Notes: generated by a model from the sequence alone, not told the origin. Shown: positions 19,787 through 29,151, numbered from the stretch's first letter. The stretch: DNA of 64,000 bases from Idiomarina piscisalsi (GCF_003987095.1 NZ_PIQA01000013.1:1-64000), one strand, 5' to 3'. Translations and numbers: made by a program.

Positions 19787-20794
19787 ATGGCTGAAGCGCC
19801 TAAAAAAGCCTGGCAATGGGTAACAGTTAACGAGTTTGAACGCCCTGCGGTTCCAACCGTTATTACTGTAAAAAAATGGTGGCAGAATTTTACCCATTGG
19901 TTATCTCCAAAGTCAGAAAATGACGAACAAGACGAGCATGAAAACGCGTTCGAATTAAAGCTGGATGAGGCAATAAAGGAGTTAGATAGCGTATTTTCAG
20001 ACTGGCTGAATGACAAGGATGATAACAGTTTGCGCTGGGTTATTGCGCCGCCTCGTTCGGGCGTTGCTGAAGCCGTTCAGCAGTGGGCGCAGCAGAACAA
20101 TGTGTCGACCATGAAGCTGCCGGACAGAGACACACTGTGCCAACCGAGTGACCCACCCTCTCCTAAATTCACCAAAACCAAAGTGTGGCTAATGCCGCAA
20201 TTGGCTCATACCTTTTTACGACAAACCAATGGCTTGCGCTGGACTCGCGAGTTTTTCGCAAAAGCTTTGTCGGGAGAGGCGGGTAAAGGCCTCATTGTTT
20301 GTGACAGCTGGGCATGGGCATTTTTAGAAAAAGTTTGGCCAGTGCCGGTTTCGGAACTGTGGACTTTGCAAGGGCTCGACGACCAGGCATTGGAACGAAT
20401 AGGGCTGGCACGCGGCGAGGGGCGTTTACGCGCATTGGCAGCGCTCAGCCGAGGCAACCCGGGTATCGCCGCCGCATACTCTGATCGCTACCATCGCAAT
20501 AGCGATAAGGCTTTTGAGCTGCCGCAGTTGCCACAAGTGGTGGAAGATGCCACTGCGTTCGTATGCTACGCCTTATTGGTTCATCATGGCCTAACCAGTA
20601 GTCAGCTTGCTCAAGTATTGCCTATCGTTTCAGCGAGCCAACTGCAGATACAGCTGCAAATTTTGCAACAGCAGTCACTTATCTCAAAGCAGGACACTGC
20701 CTCTAAGGACAGCCTTTGGTACATAACTGCGCGAGGGTATCCGGTTGTTAGAGACTTTTTGGCCTCTCGTGGTTTTTGGCTTGATAAATTCTAG
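19787..20794 (+). CDS. unknown soluble protein with possible degenerate P-loop fold
   Basis: A 335-residue protein I do not recognise. No signal peptide or membrane helix is seen. A strand-loop-helix at about 85-105 (WVIAPPRSGVAEAVQQW) lies where a P-loop would be but lacks the GK[ST] motif. KVWLMPQLAHTFLR and KGLIVCDSWAWAFLEKVW resemble the following core strands, and a helical bundle and winged-helix-like C-terminus follow. An inactive AAA-type ATPase is possible but unproven. The ATG at 19787 is preceded by CAGGGAAA; a much longer frame from 19613 is unlikely. It ends 11 bases before an MscS-family gene, so the products may act together. Confidence 0.6.
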   Translation: MAEAPKKAWQWVTVNEFERPAVPTVITVKKWWQNFTHWLSPKSENDEQDEHENAFELKLDEAIKELDSVFSDWLNDKDDNSLRWVIAPPRSGVAEAVQQWAQQNNVSTMKLPDRDTLCQPSDPPSPKFTKTKVWLMPQLAHTFLRQTNGLRWTREFFAKALSGEAGKGLIVCDSWAWAFLEKVWPVPVSELWTLQGLDDQALERIGLARGEGRLRALAALSRGNPGIAAAYSDRYHRNSDKAFELPQLPQVVEDATAFVCYALLVHHGLTSSQLAQVLPIVSASQLQIQLQILQQQSLISKQDTASKDSLWYITARGYPVVRDFLASRGFWLDKF

Positions 20795-20805
20795 GATGCT
20801 TAAAA

Positions 20806-21624
20806 ATGGAAACTGAATCGGTCAAAAACGTTGCTGGCATATTTAAGTCGCTAGACACATTTGCCATTTTAGAAATTGTCATCGTTATCGCTGTAGCTGT
20901 CGGTTTAGTATGGCTAACGCAGAAGCTGATACCTTGGGTCGCGTCACATCTGCACGGCAAGCAAAGGCTTTACACACTGGCGCTGGTGCCTATGCTACGA
21001 ATTGTGATTCTGGTATTAGCCCTGGTCATGATAGTCCCTCTGGTTATAGAGCCCACATTACAAAACATGGTAGCGGTGTTGGGTGCGGCAGGCCTAGCCA
21101 TTGGTTTTGCATTAAAGGATTACGTCAGTAGCCTCATTGCCGGTATCGTGGCTATTCATGAAATGCCCTACAGACCCGGAGACTGGATAGAAGTCGATGG
21201 CAGTTATGGTGAGGTTGTACACATAGGCATGCGTACGGTTGAGCTGGTGACCAACGATGACACGGTTATTTGGGTGCCTCACCTGAAGTTGTGGGATAAC
21301 CTAATACACAACGCCAATAACGGCGGCCCAAGTTTAATGTGCATTGCCGAGTTTTACACCCAGCCAGAGGCAGATGCTTATCAAATTCGCGACGCGCTGG
21401 AAGAAGTTGCTTTAACCAGCCCTTACCTGCAACTTGGTAAACCTATGGCGGTAACGGCCGCTGAACAGCCCTGGGGTACCAAGTACCGCTTAAAAGCCTA
21501 CCCAATTGACCCCAGGCAGCAGTTTCAGTTTATTACAGATATGACGGCCAGAGGTAAACGACGGTTACTTGAGCTAAACGTAAAATTTGCAAAGGTAGAG
21601 TCAGGGGAAGCACTGGAAATATAA
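20806..21624 (+). CDS. MscS-family mechanosensitive channel
   Basis: A 272-residue small channel. Three hydrophobic helices (about 22-42, 60-82 and 85-115) include a glycine/alanine-rich pore helix (VLGAAGLAIGFALKDYVS), followed by the beta domain PYRPGDWIEVDGSYGEVVHIGMRTVEL and a short alpha/beta cytoplasmic end. Members release solutes on hypo-osmotic shock. It shares an apparent operon with the unknown gene upstream and converges with the ABC exporter (2-base gap). Confidence 0.9.
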   Translation: METESVKNVAGIFKSLDTFAILEIVIVIAVAVGLVWLTQKLIPWVASHLHGKQRLYTLALVPMLRIVILVLALVMIVPLVIEPTLQNMVAVLGAAGLAIGFALKDYVSSLIAGIVAIHEMPYRPGDWIEVDGSYGEVVHIGMRTVELVTNDDTVIWVPHLKLWDNLIHNANNGGPSLMCIAEFYTQPEADAYQIRDALEEVALTSPYLQLGKPMAVTAAEQPWGTKYRLKAYPIDPRQQFQFITDMTARGKRRLLELNVKFAKVESGEALEI

Positions 21625-21626
21625 AC

Positions 21627-23459
21627 TTAAGTCTCTTCTGCTAAAAATCCGCCAGACTGGTGGCGCCACAACTTCGCGTATAAACCATCCTGGGCAAGCA
21701 GCTGTTCGTGGCTGCCTTGCTCAATAATTGCCCCCTGATCCATCACTACCAGTCTGTCCATTGCGGCAATGGTCGACAAACGGTGAGCAATAGCTATAAC
21801 GGTTTTGCCCTGCATTAGTTGGTACAGGTTTTCCTGAATGGCGTTTTCCACTTCGGAGTCGAGCGCTGACGTAGCTTCATCTAAAATGAGAATGGGTGCG
21901 TCTTTAAGCATCACACGAGCTATGGCAATGCGCTGGCGTTGTCCGCCAGACAGTTTTACGCCCCGCTCACCGACATGAGCATCCAGCCCTTTACGCCCCT
22001 TGCTGTCACTTAACTCTGCAATGAACTCTTCACAATGGGCGCGGCGCACTGCGTTCATTAAGTCTTCTTCGGTCGCATCCGGGCGGCCGTATAAGATGTT
22101 GTCACGTACAGAGCGGTGTAACAGAGAGGTATCCTGGGTGACCATTCCAATATTGGCGCGCAGACTGTCCTGCTGTACTTTGTGAATGGCTTGACCATCA
22201 ATACGAATTTCGCCGCTTTCAACATCGTAAAAGCGCAACAATAGGTTCACCAGGGTCGATTTACCCGCACCTGAGCGTCCCACAATACCGACCTTTTCGC
22301 CTGGCTTTATGTGTAAGTTGAAGTCGTCCATAACCCCATGGCCTTTGCCATAATGGAACTGCACGTGGTCGAAGTGAATATCGCCTCGTGACACCTTAAG
22401 CGCTGGTGCGTTAGGTTCGTCAACAATACGCTGAGGAACCGCTATTGAGCCTATACCATCTTGTACAGTACCGATGCTTTCAAACAGCGTCGACATTTGC
22501 CACATAACCATTTGCGACATACCAAACAAACGAAGAACCAGACCAATAACGACCGCAACAGCACCTAAAGTAACGGCATTATCCATCCACAAAATAATAG
22601 CGGTTGCTGCTGAACCAAATAGCAGCGCACAATTAATAAAGTAAAGGAATCCGTAAAGTTGAGTGACTAGCCTCATTTGTTTATGGACTGTACCTAGAAA
22701 GGTGTCCATACCGTCATGGGCGAACGCTGCTTCGCGCTGAGAATGCGAAAACAGCTTAACGGTCTGTATATTAGTGTAAGAGTCGACAATGCGGCCGGTC
22801 ATGATAGAGCGGGCGTCGGCCTGCTCTGCTGATACCTTGCCTAGCTTGGGTACAAAATAACGCAGCAGTAGCGCATAAAGTACGAGCCAGCAGGCAAGCG
22901 GCAGCATCATTCGCCAGTCGGCGCTGCCAATAATGACAAACATTCCCAGGAAGTAGACAACCACATAGTTTACAATTTCAATGAAAGTCATAATGCACTG
23001 GCGCAATGCCAGAGCTGTTTGCATGAGCTTGGTTGCAACTCGGCCGGCAAATTCATCTTGATAATAGCTCATCGATTGCTTCATGAGGTACCGGTGACCT
23101 AACCACCGGATACGCATAGGAAAGTTACCCAGCAGCGTTTGGTGTGTCAGTAACGAGTGAAACCAAACGAGTAGTGGTAAACCAATGAGAACCAGTGAAC
23201 TCATACCAACAAGTGGCCAGAATTGGTCACTCAGGAATGTTTCCCTATTTTGAGCGGCGAGCCAGTCAACAATTTGCCCGAGAAAGCCAAATAACCAAAC
23301 TTCAGCAATGGCTATAGCAGCCATGAGTATGGCAGTAACGGCAATAAAGGGAGTCGACCCTTTCGTGTAATGCCAGCAGAAGGCAAAAAAGCCGGTGGGT
23401 GCTTGTGTCGGCTCTTCCGTTGGGAAAGGGTTTAGTCGGCGCTCAAACCAGGAAAACAT
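21627..23459 (-). CDS. ABC exporter half-transporter (fused membrane and ATPase domains)
   Basis: A 610-residue type IV (MsbA/MDR-like) half-transporter that should work as a dimer. The membrane domain has about six helices in residues 25-330. The ATPase domain has Walker A GRSGAGKST, a Q-loop MVTQDTSLLHRS, the signature LSGGQRQRIAIARVM, Walker B ILILDEATSALD and the H-loop IAIAHRLST. The cargo cannot be told from sequence. AAGGAG lies 8 bases before the start, and a perfect FNR-type palindrome overlaps its upstream side. Confidence 0.92.
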   Translation of the reverse strand: MFSWFERRLNPFPTEEPTQAPTGFFAFCWHYTKGSTPFIAVTAILMAAIAIAEVWLFGFLGQIVDWLAAQNRETFLSDQFWPLVGMSSLVLIGLPLLVWFHSLLTHQTLLGNFPMRIRWLGHRYLMKQSMSYYQDEFAGRVATKLMQTALALRQCIMTFIEIVNYVVVYFLGMFVIIGSADWRMMLPLACWLVLYALLLRYFVPKLGKVSAEQADARSIMTGRIVDSYTNIQTVKLFSHSQREAAFAHDGMDTFLGTVHKQMRLVTQLYGFLYFINCALLFGSAATAIILWMDNAVTLGAVAVVIGLVLRLFGMSQMVMWQMSTLFESIGTVQDGIGSIAVPQRIVDEPNAPALKVSRGDIHFDHVQFHYGKGHGVMDDFNLHIKPGEKVGIVGRSGAGKSTLVNLLLRFYDVESGEIRIDGQAIHKVQQDSLRANIGMVTQDTSLLHRSVRDNILYGRPDATEEDLMNAVRRAHCEEFIAELSDSKGRKGLDAHVGERGVKLSGGQRQRIAIARVMLKDAPILILDEATSALDSEVENAIQENLYQLMQGKTVIAIAHRLSTIAAMDRLVVMDQGAIIEQGSHEQLLAQDGLYAKLWRHQSGGFLAEET

Positions 23460-23470
23460 TGCGGCACTCC

Positions 23471-23484
23471 TTGATATGTATCAA
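23471..23484. promoter_or_regulatory. perfect FNR/ANR-type box
   Basis: TTGATATGTATCAA is an exact fit to TTGAT-N4-ATCAA, the site bound by FNR-family oxygen sensors. It lies 12 bases upstream of the ABC exporter start, next to its Shine-Dalgarno. Its centre is also about 73 bases upstream of the predicted start of the divergent 23574 transcript, a workable activating distance. Confidence 0.6.
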
Positions 23485-23515
23485 GCTAAGAATATCAGAT
23501 TCATACGTATTCGGC

Positions 23516-23544
23516 TTGTAAAAAAGAGACGAAAGAACAATAAT
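23516..23544 (+). promoter_or_regulatory. sigma-70 promoter of the small exported protein gene
   Basis: TTGTAA (23516-23521) and AATAAT (23539-23544) are separated by 17 bases, a good -35/-10 pair upstream of the gene at 23574. The -10 lies inside the Fur box. Confidence 0.6.
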
Positions 23545-23557
23545 GAGAACCATTAAC
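23539..23557. promoter_or_regulatory. Fur box over the -10 element
   Basis: The 19 bases match the classic Fur box at 15 of 19 positions (AATAATGAGAACCATTAAC). The site covers the predicted -10, the usual arrangement for iron-dependent repression of the gene at 23574. Confidence 0.7.
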
Positions 23558-23573
23558 AATCAATGGGGTTTTT

Positions 23574-24005
23574 ATGAAAGCGTTAACAATGATTTTAGCA
23601 GGTGCGGCGTTGCTGTTTAATGTTGCGGCTGTTGCCGACGATGATGACCAGCGTTATCAGCATTTTAAGCCAGAGCCTTCTGACAACTTGCATCAGGCAA
23701 TTATGAACCTGACAAAATACAATGCGAAACTGCAGGAAATTATTGAAGGAGATATGCCACCCAAAGATATGGCAAAAGTGCATGAACTGACATATACCCT
23801 GGAAGTTGCCCTAGCACGTCTGAGTAAAGAGCTCGACGTTGCAGCAAATTCGCTGGAAGAAGTGCATTTAGGCTCTGAGGCAATGAACAAACAACGTGTT
23901 GAAGGCTTTGGTAAAAGCTACCTTGAAACACTGAATCATGTGTTAGGTAAGCATGCTGAGCACCATGAAAACGGGCATGACGAAGAGCACGAGAATCACC
24001 ATTAA
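23574..24005 (+). CDS. small exported His-rich protein (DUF6746-like)
   Basis: A 143-residue periplasmic protein. The signal peptide ends near AAVA (residue ~21). The mature part opens with an acidic DDDDQ run, then a helical core (NLHQAIMNLTKYNAKLQEII, VHELTYTLEVALARLSKELD) and closes with a tail of at least nine His among Glu/Asp residues, able to bind metal. I think it matches DUF6746; function unknown. A Fur box on its promoter suggests a role in iron limitation. Its stop overlaps the convergent aldolase gene. Confidence 0.75.
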   Translation: MKALTMILAGAALLFNVAAVADDDDQRYQHFKPEPSDNLHQAIMNLTKYNAKLQEIIEGDMPPKDMAKVHELTYTLEVALARLSKELDVAANSLEEVHLGSEAMNKQRVEGFGKSYLETLNHVLGKHAEHHENGHDEEHENHH

Positions 24006-25108
24006 AGTGTTTCTATAAACGCTTTAAAATGTCGTAGCCAGAAACTGTGGGGCTGCGACATTGCATTTCTCCCAATCGGTATTTCACAAATCGCTTCGCC
24101 GTTTATTTCGGCTCGTGGCAGCGGCAAAATAACTACACCGGTGTTGTTGACGTAATCAATGATTTTTTTACTCAAGTCTTCTGCGTTTATAGCGAAGTGT
24201 AAGTGAAACATGGCGGTTTGCGGTTTTTCCGGGTTGACCCGAATTCCATTCAGCTCATTGAGCGCATCACCTAACGCCCGAGAGTAACTCACAGCATCAC
24301 CCATAAGCGGAAGGTTTTCTCGTAAGCCACGGCGTGCAGAGATTATCTGCGGATACTGAGTAATAACATTGCCGCCGGCTCGACGAGCCCAGACTTTAGC
24401 TTGTTCAATAAAAGCTTCAGAGCCCGCAAGTACAGCGCCAGAAATAGCACCTAAGTCTTTGTAAAAACTGACGTAAACAGAGTCAAACAGCTCACAGACT
24501 TCGGCTAGCGAACAGTCATAAGCTGCCGGCACTTGCCAAAGTCGGGCGCCGTCTAAATGCATGGCAATATCATTAGCTCTTGCCCACTCCGATTGCGAAA
24601 CTAAGTCGTCCCAATTTGGCAGTTGACCGCCAATTTCGCGCATTGGCAGCTCTGACAGCACACTACCAAGGTCGGCAGTTTGAACGTTTTTCAAGTCTTC
24701 TGATGTGATTGGACTGCCTGCTTCACCTGTTGTTGTACCGTTGAGTCCCCACAGTGCTTCAAAACCCATTTGCTCGTGCAGCATTAAATGCGAGGTCGGA
24801 TGCAGAGCAACGCCATTGCGTTGGCGTTGGTCTGCATGAATACGTAACGCCAGTGGCTGAGCTAAGGTCCCGGTCGGTAAAAATAACGCAGCAGGCTTAC
24901 CCAACAGCCGAGCAACTTCATCTTCAAAGTCATTAATAAGCGCGCCACTGCCGTAGACATCGCGTTTTTCGTTTTGCTCGACCTCATCGGCTAATAAGTG
25001 CAGTTCATCCGCCATACTCCGTTGTGGCTGACGCAGCAGAGACGAGCTTGCTTGCTCGGCCACTCGAGAATACGCGTGTTTAGTTTTTTCGGTAATAGAA
25101 ACTGTCAT
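24002..25108 (-). CDS. threonine aldolase family PLP enzyme
   Basis: A 368-residue fold-type I PLP enzyme of the beta-eliminating lyase/threonine aldolase group, which splits threonine-like amino acids to glycine and an aldehyde. Key parts are the GSGALINDFEDEVARLLGK start, the cofactor Asp-Arg block LDGARLWQ and the PLP lysine in SFYKDLGAISGA. The true substrate is unknown. ATG at 25108 (MTVSITEKTK) is preferred over the longer frame from 25141, which would overlap the zinc-ribbon gene upstream. Confidence 0.85.
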   Translation of the reverse strand: MTVSITEKTKHAYSRVAEQASSSLLRQPQRSMADELHLLADEVEQNEKRDVYGSGALINDFEDEVARLLGKPAALFLPTGTLAQPLALRIHADQRQRNGVALHPTSHLMLHEQMGFEALWGLNGTTTGEAGSPITSEDLKNVQTADLGSVLSELPMREIGGQLPNWDDLVSQSEWARANDIAMHLDGARLWQVPAAYDCSLAEVCELFDSVYVSFYKDLGAISGAVLAGSEAFIEQAKVWARRAGGNVITQYPQIISARRGLRENLPLMGDAVSYSRALGDALNELNGIRVNPEKPQTAMFHLHFAINAEDLSKKIIDYVNNTGVVILPLPRAEINGEAICEIPIGRNAMSQPHSFWLRHFKAFIETL

Positions 25109-25115
25109 TAGTTGC

Positions 25116-25367
25116 CTACTTTGAGTGAACTTTGCCGCCAATAATTTTGTAGGCAGGGGTGCCGCGAATCATGGTCTCGCGTGCAAACTCCTGCCCACAA
25201 CCAGGACAATGGCACGGTTTGGTGGTGTGGTCTTCAACAATACGCTCAATAAAGCATTTTACTAAAGCGCCTTTACCACCCTTGCGGTATTTAAATATGG
25301 GCGTTTTGCACTGCAGACAAGAAATCTGCACGGTGCGAACCGGCCCTTTCTTGTTAGGTTTTGCCAT
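25116..25367 (-). CDS. small zinc-ribbon protein
   Basis: An 83-residue basic protein with two zinc-knuckle pairs, SCLQCK and CHCPGCGQ, separated by a Lys/Gly-rich loop. The four cysteines suggest one structural zinc; the positive charge hints at nucleic-acid binding. No family name is certain. It lies 7 bases before the aldolase gene on the same strand. No clear Shine-Dalgarno is seen. Confidence 0.75.
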   Translation of the reverse strand: MAKPNKKGPVRTVQISCLQCKTPIFKYRKGGKGALVKCFIERIVEDHTTKPCHCPGCGQEFARETMIRGTPAYKIIGGKVHSK

Positions 25368-25461
25368 AAAATAGTCGGTTACAATTTAAGCATTTCCATT
25401 AGTGTAACAAGCACGCTATAGTTTTTCTTCCTGCATCAAAAGAAGAATAAAGGACATTGCT

Positions 25462-27315
25462 ATGCGTTATTCCATTGTCGCCCTGGCTGTTTTGGGCTTA
25501 TTAACGGCCTGCGGACAACCCCAGCAAAACAATTCTGAACAAAATTCACAAACGGCGGTTGAGCAAACCGCGCAGTCGGAAACCGAGCGCCTGAACCAGT
25601 GGTTTGAAGAAAAATACGAAGAACAGCTTCAACAAAGCCCCATTCAAATGACCTTTTTGGGTCGCAAAGACCGCTACGGTGACATAGATGACATGACCGT
25701 GGCCGCTGAAAAGAAGCAGCTTCAGTGGCTGGAAAATAGCGTTGAAGAGCTGAAAGCGAACTTTGACTACGACAAGCTGAACCTTGAAGCTCAGACATCG
25801 TATGATGTTTGGGTTTACCAATACGAACAAGCCAAGCGTAATGCGGAATTCCGTGGCATGGACTATGTATTTGATCAAATGCGTGGCGCACACACCTTCT
25901 TACCGCAGTTTTTAATCAATTTCCATCGGGTGGATGACGCGGAAGATATGGAAGCCTATATTTCTCGTATCAAGGGCGGTGCAACGGCCATTGAGCAGCT
26001 ATTGCAGCGTGCGAAAGCGCAAGTTGAGAATGGCGTTCGTGCCCCACGTTTTGCTTACGAGGAAGTTATTGAAGAAGCTAAAGGGCTTATTTCAGGCGCG
26101 CCGTTTGATGAAGATGGCGACTCAAGCTTATTGGAAGATGCTAAAAACAAGCTCAGCGCCCTTCAGGAAAGTGATGCGATCTCCGCTGAACAAGCTGACA
26201 AATACGAAAAAGAAGTGCGTAAAGCCTTATTGGAGCGTTTCCGACCAAGTTACGAAGCGCTTATTAGCTTTCTTGAAAGTGATATTGAAAATACCGACGA
26301 AGTAGCAACTGGTGTGCATCGCCTGGAAAACGGTAAAGCCTACTACAACGCCTTACTGAAGAATTATACGACGACCGACCTGACCGCAGACGAGATCCAC
26401 CAAATTGGTTTAAATGAAGTGGAACGACTGACTCAGGAAATGATAGCGATTAAAGATAAAGTGGGATTTGAAGGTGATTTGCAGGAGTTTTTCACCTTTA
26501 TCCGCACTGACGAGCAGTTCTTCTATCCGAACAACGACGAAGGCGCGGAAATGTATCTGGAAGACTCTCGTGAGTACTTAGCGTACATTAACGAAAAGCT
26601 GCCTGAATATTTTGGTATTTTGCCAAAAGCCGACTTGGTGGTGAAACGGGTTGAGCCTTTCCGTGAACAAGATGGCGCCGCCCAGCATTATTACCCTGGT
26701 TCGCCTGACGGTGAGCGTCCGGGTATTTACTACGCGCATTTGTCGGACATGAGCTCTATGCCGAAAAATGAGATGGAAGCCATTGCCTATCACGAAGGTA
26801 ATCCGGGTCACCATATGCAAATTTCTATCGCTCAGGAGCTGGAGTCCGTACCAGAGTTTCGCACTCAGGCTGGCTTTACGGTTTACAGTGAAGGTTGGGG
26901 CTTATATGCAGAACAGTTAGCGAAAGAAATGGGTGCTTATGAAGACCCTTACTCTGACTTTGGTCGCTTAACTACTGAAATCTGGCGCGCGGTGCGCTTG
27001 GTTGTGGATACCGGCATGCATGCTAAAGGCTGGACTGAAGAGGAAGCGGTTAAGTACTTCCAGGAGCACACCCCAATTGCTGAAGGCGCGGTGCGTTCAG
27101 AAGTTCGTCGCTACCTGGTCATGCCGGGCCAGGCAACGGCCTATAAAATTGGCATGATCCGCATTCTGGAACTGCGTGAAGAAGCCAAAGAAGCATTAGG
27201 CGATAAGTTTGATATCCGTGGCTTCCACGACACCATTCTGGGCGGTGGCGCATTACCGCTGCATATTCTGGAACGTCGTGTCGACCAATGGGTTGAAAAG
27301 CAGAAGAACGCCTGA
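25462..27315 (+). CDS. DUF885 lipoprotein, probable zinc metallopeptidase
   Basis: A 617-residue envelope lipoprotein. The signal ends in the lipobox LTAC (Cys at residue 17), followed by a Gln/Asn-rich linker. The DUF885 domain contains the metal-binding block AYHEGNPGHHMQ at about 441-453, and EGWGLYAEQLA downstream supplies a further Glu. The family resembles M2/M32-like gluzincins; substrates are unknown. ATAAAGGA precedes the ATG. The stop is 2 bases from the convergent response regulator. Confidence 0.87.
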   Translation: MRYSIVALAVLGLLTACGQPQQNNSEQNSQTAVEQTAQSETERLNQWFEEKYEEQLQQSPIQMTFLGRKDRYGDIDDMTVAAEKKQLQWLENSVEELKANFDYDKLNLEAQTSYDVWVYQYEQAKRNAEFRGMDYVFDQMRGAHTFLPQFLINFHRVDDAEDMEAYISRIKGGATAIEQLLQRAKAQVENGVRAPRFAYEEVIEEAKGLISGAPFDEDGDSSLLEDAKNKLSALQESDAISAEQADKYEKEVRKALLERFRPSYEALISFLESDIENTDEVATGVHRLENGKAYYNALLKNYTTTDLTADEIHQIGLNEVERLTQEMIAIKDKVGFEGDLQEFFTFIRTDEQFFYPNNDEGAEMYLEDSREYLAYINEKLPEYFGILPKADLVVKRVEPFREQDGAAQHYYPGSPDGERPGIYYAHLSDMSSMPKNEMEAIAYHEGNPGHHMQISIAQELESVPEFRTQAGFTVYSEGWGLYAEQLAKEMGAYEDPYSDFGRLTTEIWRAVRLVVDTGMHAKGWTEEEAVKYFQEHTPIAEGAVRSEVRRYLVMPGQATAYKIGMIRILELREEAKEALGDKFDIRGFHDTILGGGALPLHILERRVDQWVEKQKNA

Positions 27316-27316
27316 C

Positions 27317-27967
27317 TTACAATAAACCTAAATCAATGGCCTTTAACACAGCTCGGGTGCGGTCTCGCACCCCGAGCTTGGCCATAAGTGACGACACCTG
27401 ATTCTTAACGGTTCCTGTCGATTTAAATAAGCTTTCCGCTATTTCATTATTGCTAAGCCCCGCTGCTATTAACCGTAAAACGGCAATTTCTTTATCTGTC
27501 AGCGGCTCAACCAGAGTCTGTTCATTATCACCTTCAGGAGCTTTGCTTTCTTTTAGGCCTTGCACGATACGCTCAGTGATAGCGGGCTGAAGCCAAGTTT
27601 TACCCTCGGCTAAAGCTTCAATGGCGTCAACCAACACCTCCAGCGACACATCTTTTAATAAGTAGCCTTCGGAGCCGGCTTGAATGGCTTTCATTATAGA
27701 TTCGTGGTCATCAAAGGTTGTCAGCATTAAAACCGGTGTGTGGAAGCCTTTTTCTCGTAAAAGCCCGACGGCTTCAATACCATTCAAGTCAGGCATGCGA
27801 ATATCCATGAGAATTACATCAGGTTCACTCTCCGTCGTTAGCCTAACCGCCTCTCTGCCAGAGCATGCTTGCGCAACCACCTCTATTTTTTCAGACAAAG
27901 ACAACAGCGAGTTGAGACCTTCCCGAACCAGTGTTTGATCATCAACGAGCATGACCTTTATGCTCAT
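27317..27967 (-). CDS. NarL/DesR-type response regulator
   Basis: A 216-residue regulator. The receiver domain has the acidic pair in VDDQ, the phosphorylated Asp in ILMDIRMPD and the Lys of LLKD. A LuxR-type HTH follows at about 150-210 (LTDKEIAVLRLIAAGLSNNEIA). It overlaps the kinase stop by 4 bases, so the two are a cognate pair. Its likely target is the inverted repeat at 29152-29175. Confidence 0.93.
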   Translation of the reverse strand: MSIKVMLVDDQTLVREGLNSLLSLSEKIEVVAQACSGREAVRLTTESEPDVILMDIRMPDLNGIEAVGLLREKGFHTPVLMLTTFDDHESIMKAIQAGSEGYLLKDVSLEVLVDAIEALAEGKTWLQPAITERIVQGLKESKAPEGDNEQTLVEPLTDKEIAVLRLIAAGLSNNEIAESLFKSTGTVKNQVSSLMAKLGVRDRTRAVLKAIDLGLL

Positions 27968-29109
27968 AATTCATCCTGTATGGTTAACTGAATACTAAAG
28001 CCGTCAGCTTGTGTCTGTATCTTTAGGTCTGCGCCGACTGTATCTGCCCGTTCTTTTATGCCAAGCAGGCCATTTCCGGTTTTAATTGATCGGACCTTGC
28101 CGTTGTCGTTAATTGCCAAGCTAAGCAAGTGACCCTGACGAGATACGACTAAGGTTTGCTTACTTCCATTGGAATGCTTCAAGAAATTAGTGACGGCTTC
28201 TTGCGAGACACGCAGTATCGTGTCGGCAATATCCACTCTTTGTATATTAAGATTGTCATCGCACAGTACATGAATGGTTTTGTCACCCGACGATCCGGAA
28301 AGAGCCTCTAAGGCTTCTTTTATATTCAGCACTGCAGAGTCACGTAAATCGGAAACCGCTTCACGAACATCGGAGAGCAATAACTTGGTAATACTCTGGC
28401 TCTTTTCTAACGTCGGCTTTAGGTCATCGCTGGCTTTTCGGGAAGCCACCTGCAAGTTAATAGAAAGTGCCGTTAAGTGATGGCCTATTAAATCATGAAT
28501 ATTACGAGCAATTCTCGTACGTTCGTTTTGTTTACTGGCTTCTTCCAGCAACATTTGTGTTGCGCGAAGTTCCCGGTTTATTGCCTGCTCTCGTTCAAGT
28601 GCCTCTGTTTCTCTCAGCCGGGTGCCCATGGTCACAATCGAAAACAAATTAAATGCCCAGAACAAAAGAGCGGATATCCACGCATAGTTTTCGTCCCAGA
28701 CAAATTGATAAATCAGCCAAAGTGGCAATGACAGCGGAACAGCAAGTAAAACGGCGTTGCGCATAGATGTGTAATATGGCAACTGAGCCACATAAATGGT
28801 CATCAATATGGCGACAAAGCTGTATGGCACTAAATAATAAAGGCTATAAATAGCCACAAGTTGCATAACCATAAGGGCAAGACGCAGCCATGGCTCGTTC
28901 TTGTAAGGTTTTTCACGGGTAGCAATAGTCCAGCTGACAATGAAGCCTAAAAAGGCCGCTGCGGACATTATCCAATGTGCGCTAAAGAAAGGGCTTGAGG
29001 CTCTTTGCCCTAAAAGGTACAAGCAAAATGACGCTAAGAGTGCCCAAGTGAGCACCGCTATCCACTGTTCTTTATCGATATATTCTTTAACTAATGACTT
29101 TATATTCAT
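27964..29109 (-). CDS. DesK/NarX-type sensor histidine kinase
   Basis: A 381-residue kinase with about five or six N-terminal helices and no large periplasmic domain, so it probably senses the membrane itself, as DesK does. A coiled coil leads to a HisKA_3 domain with the phosphorylated His in RNIHDLIGHHL. The ATPase domain has the N-box SQEAVTNFLKHS and G-box NGLLGIKERAD. ATG at 29109 is preferred; an upstream in-frame start at 29151 adds a polar stretch. Confidence 0.9.
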   Translation of the reverse strand: MNIKSLVKEYIDKEQWIAVLTWALLASFCLYLLGQRASSPFFSAHWIMSAAAFLGFIVSWTIATREKPYKNEPWLRLALMVMQLVAIYSLYYLVPYSFVAILMTIYVAQLPYYTSMRNAVLLAVPLSLPLWLIYQFVWDENYAWISALLFWAFNLFSIVTMGTRLRETEALEREQAINRELRATQMLLEEASKQNERTRIARNIHDLIGHHLTALSINLQVASRKASDDLKPTLEKSQSITKLLLSDVREAVSDLRDSAVLNIKEALEALSGSSGDKTIHVLCDDNLNIQRVDIADTILRVSQEAVTNFLKHSNGSKQTLVVSRQGHLLSLAINDNGKVRSIKTGNGLLGIKERADTVGADLKIQTQADGFSIQLTIQDEL

Positions 29110-29151
29110 GGTCTTAGTATGACCGACCCGATTCTTTTCGCAATAGGCCAA

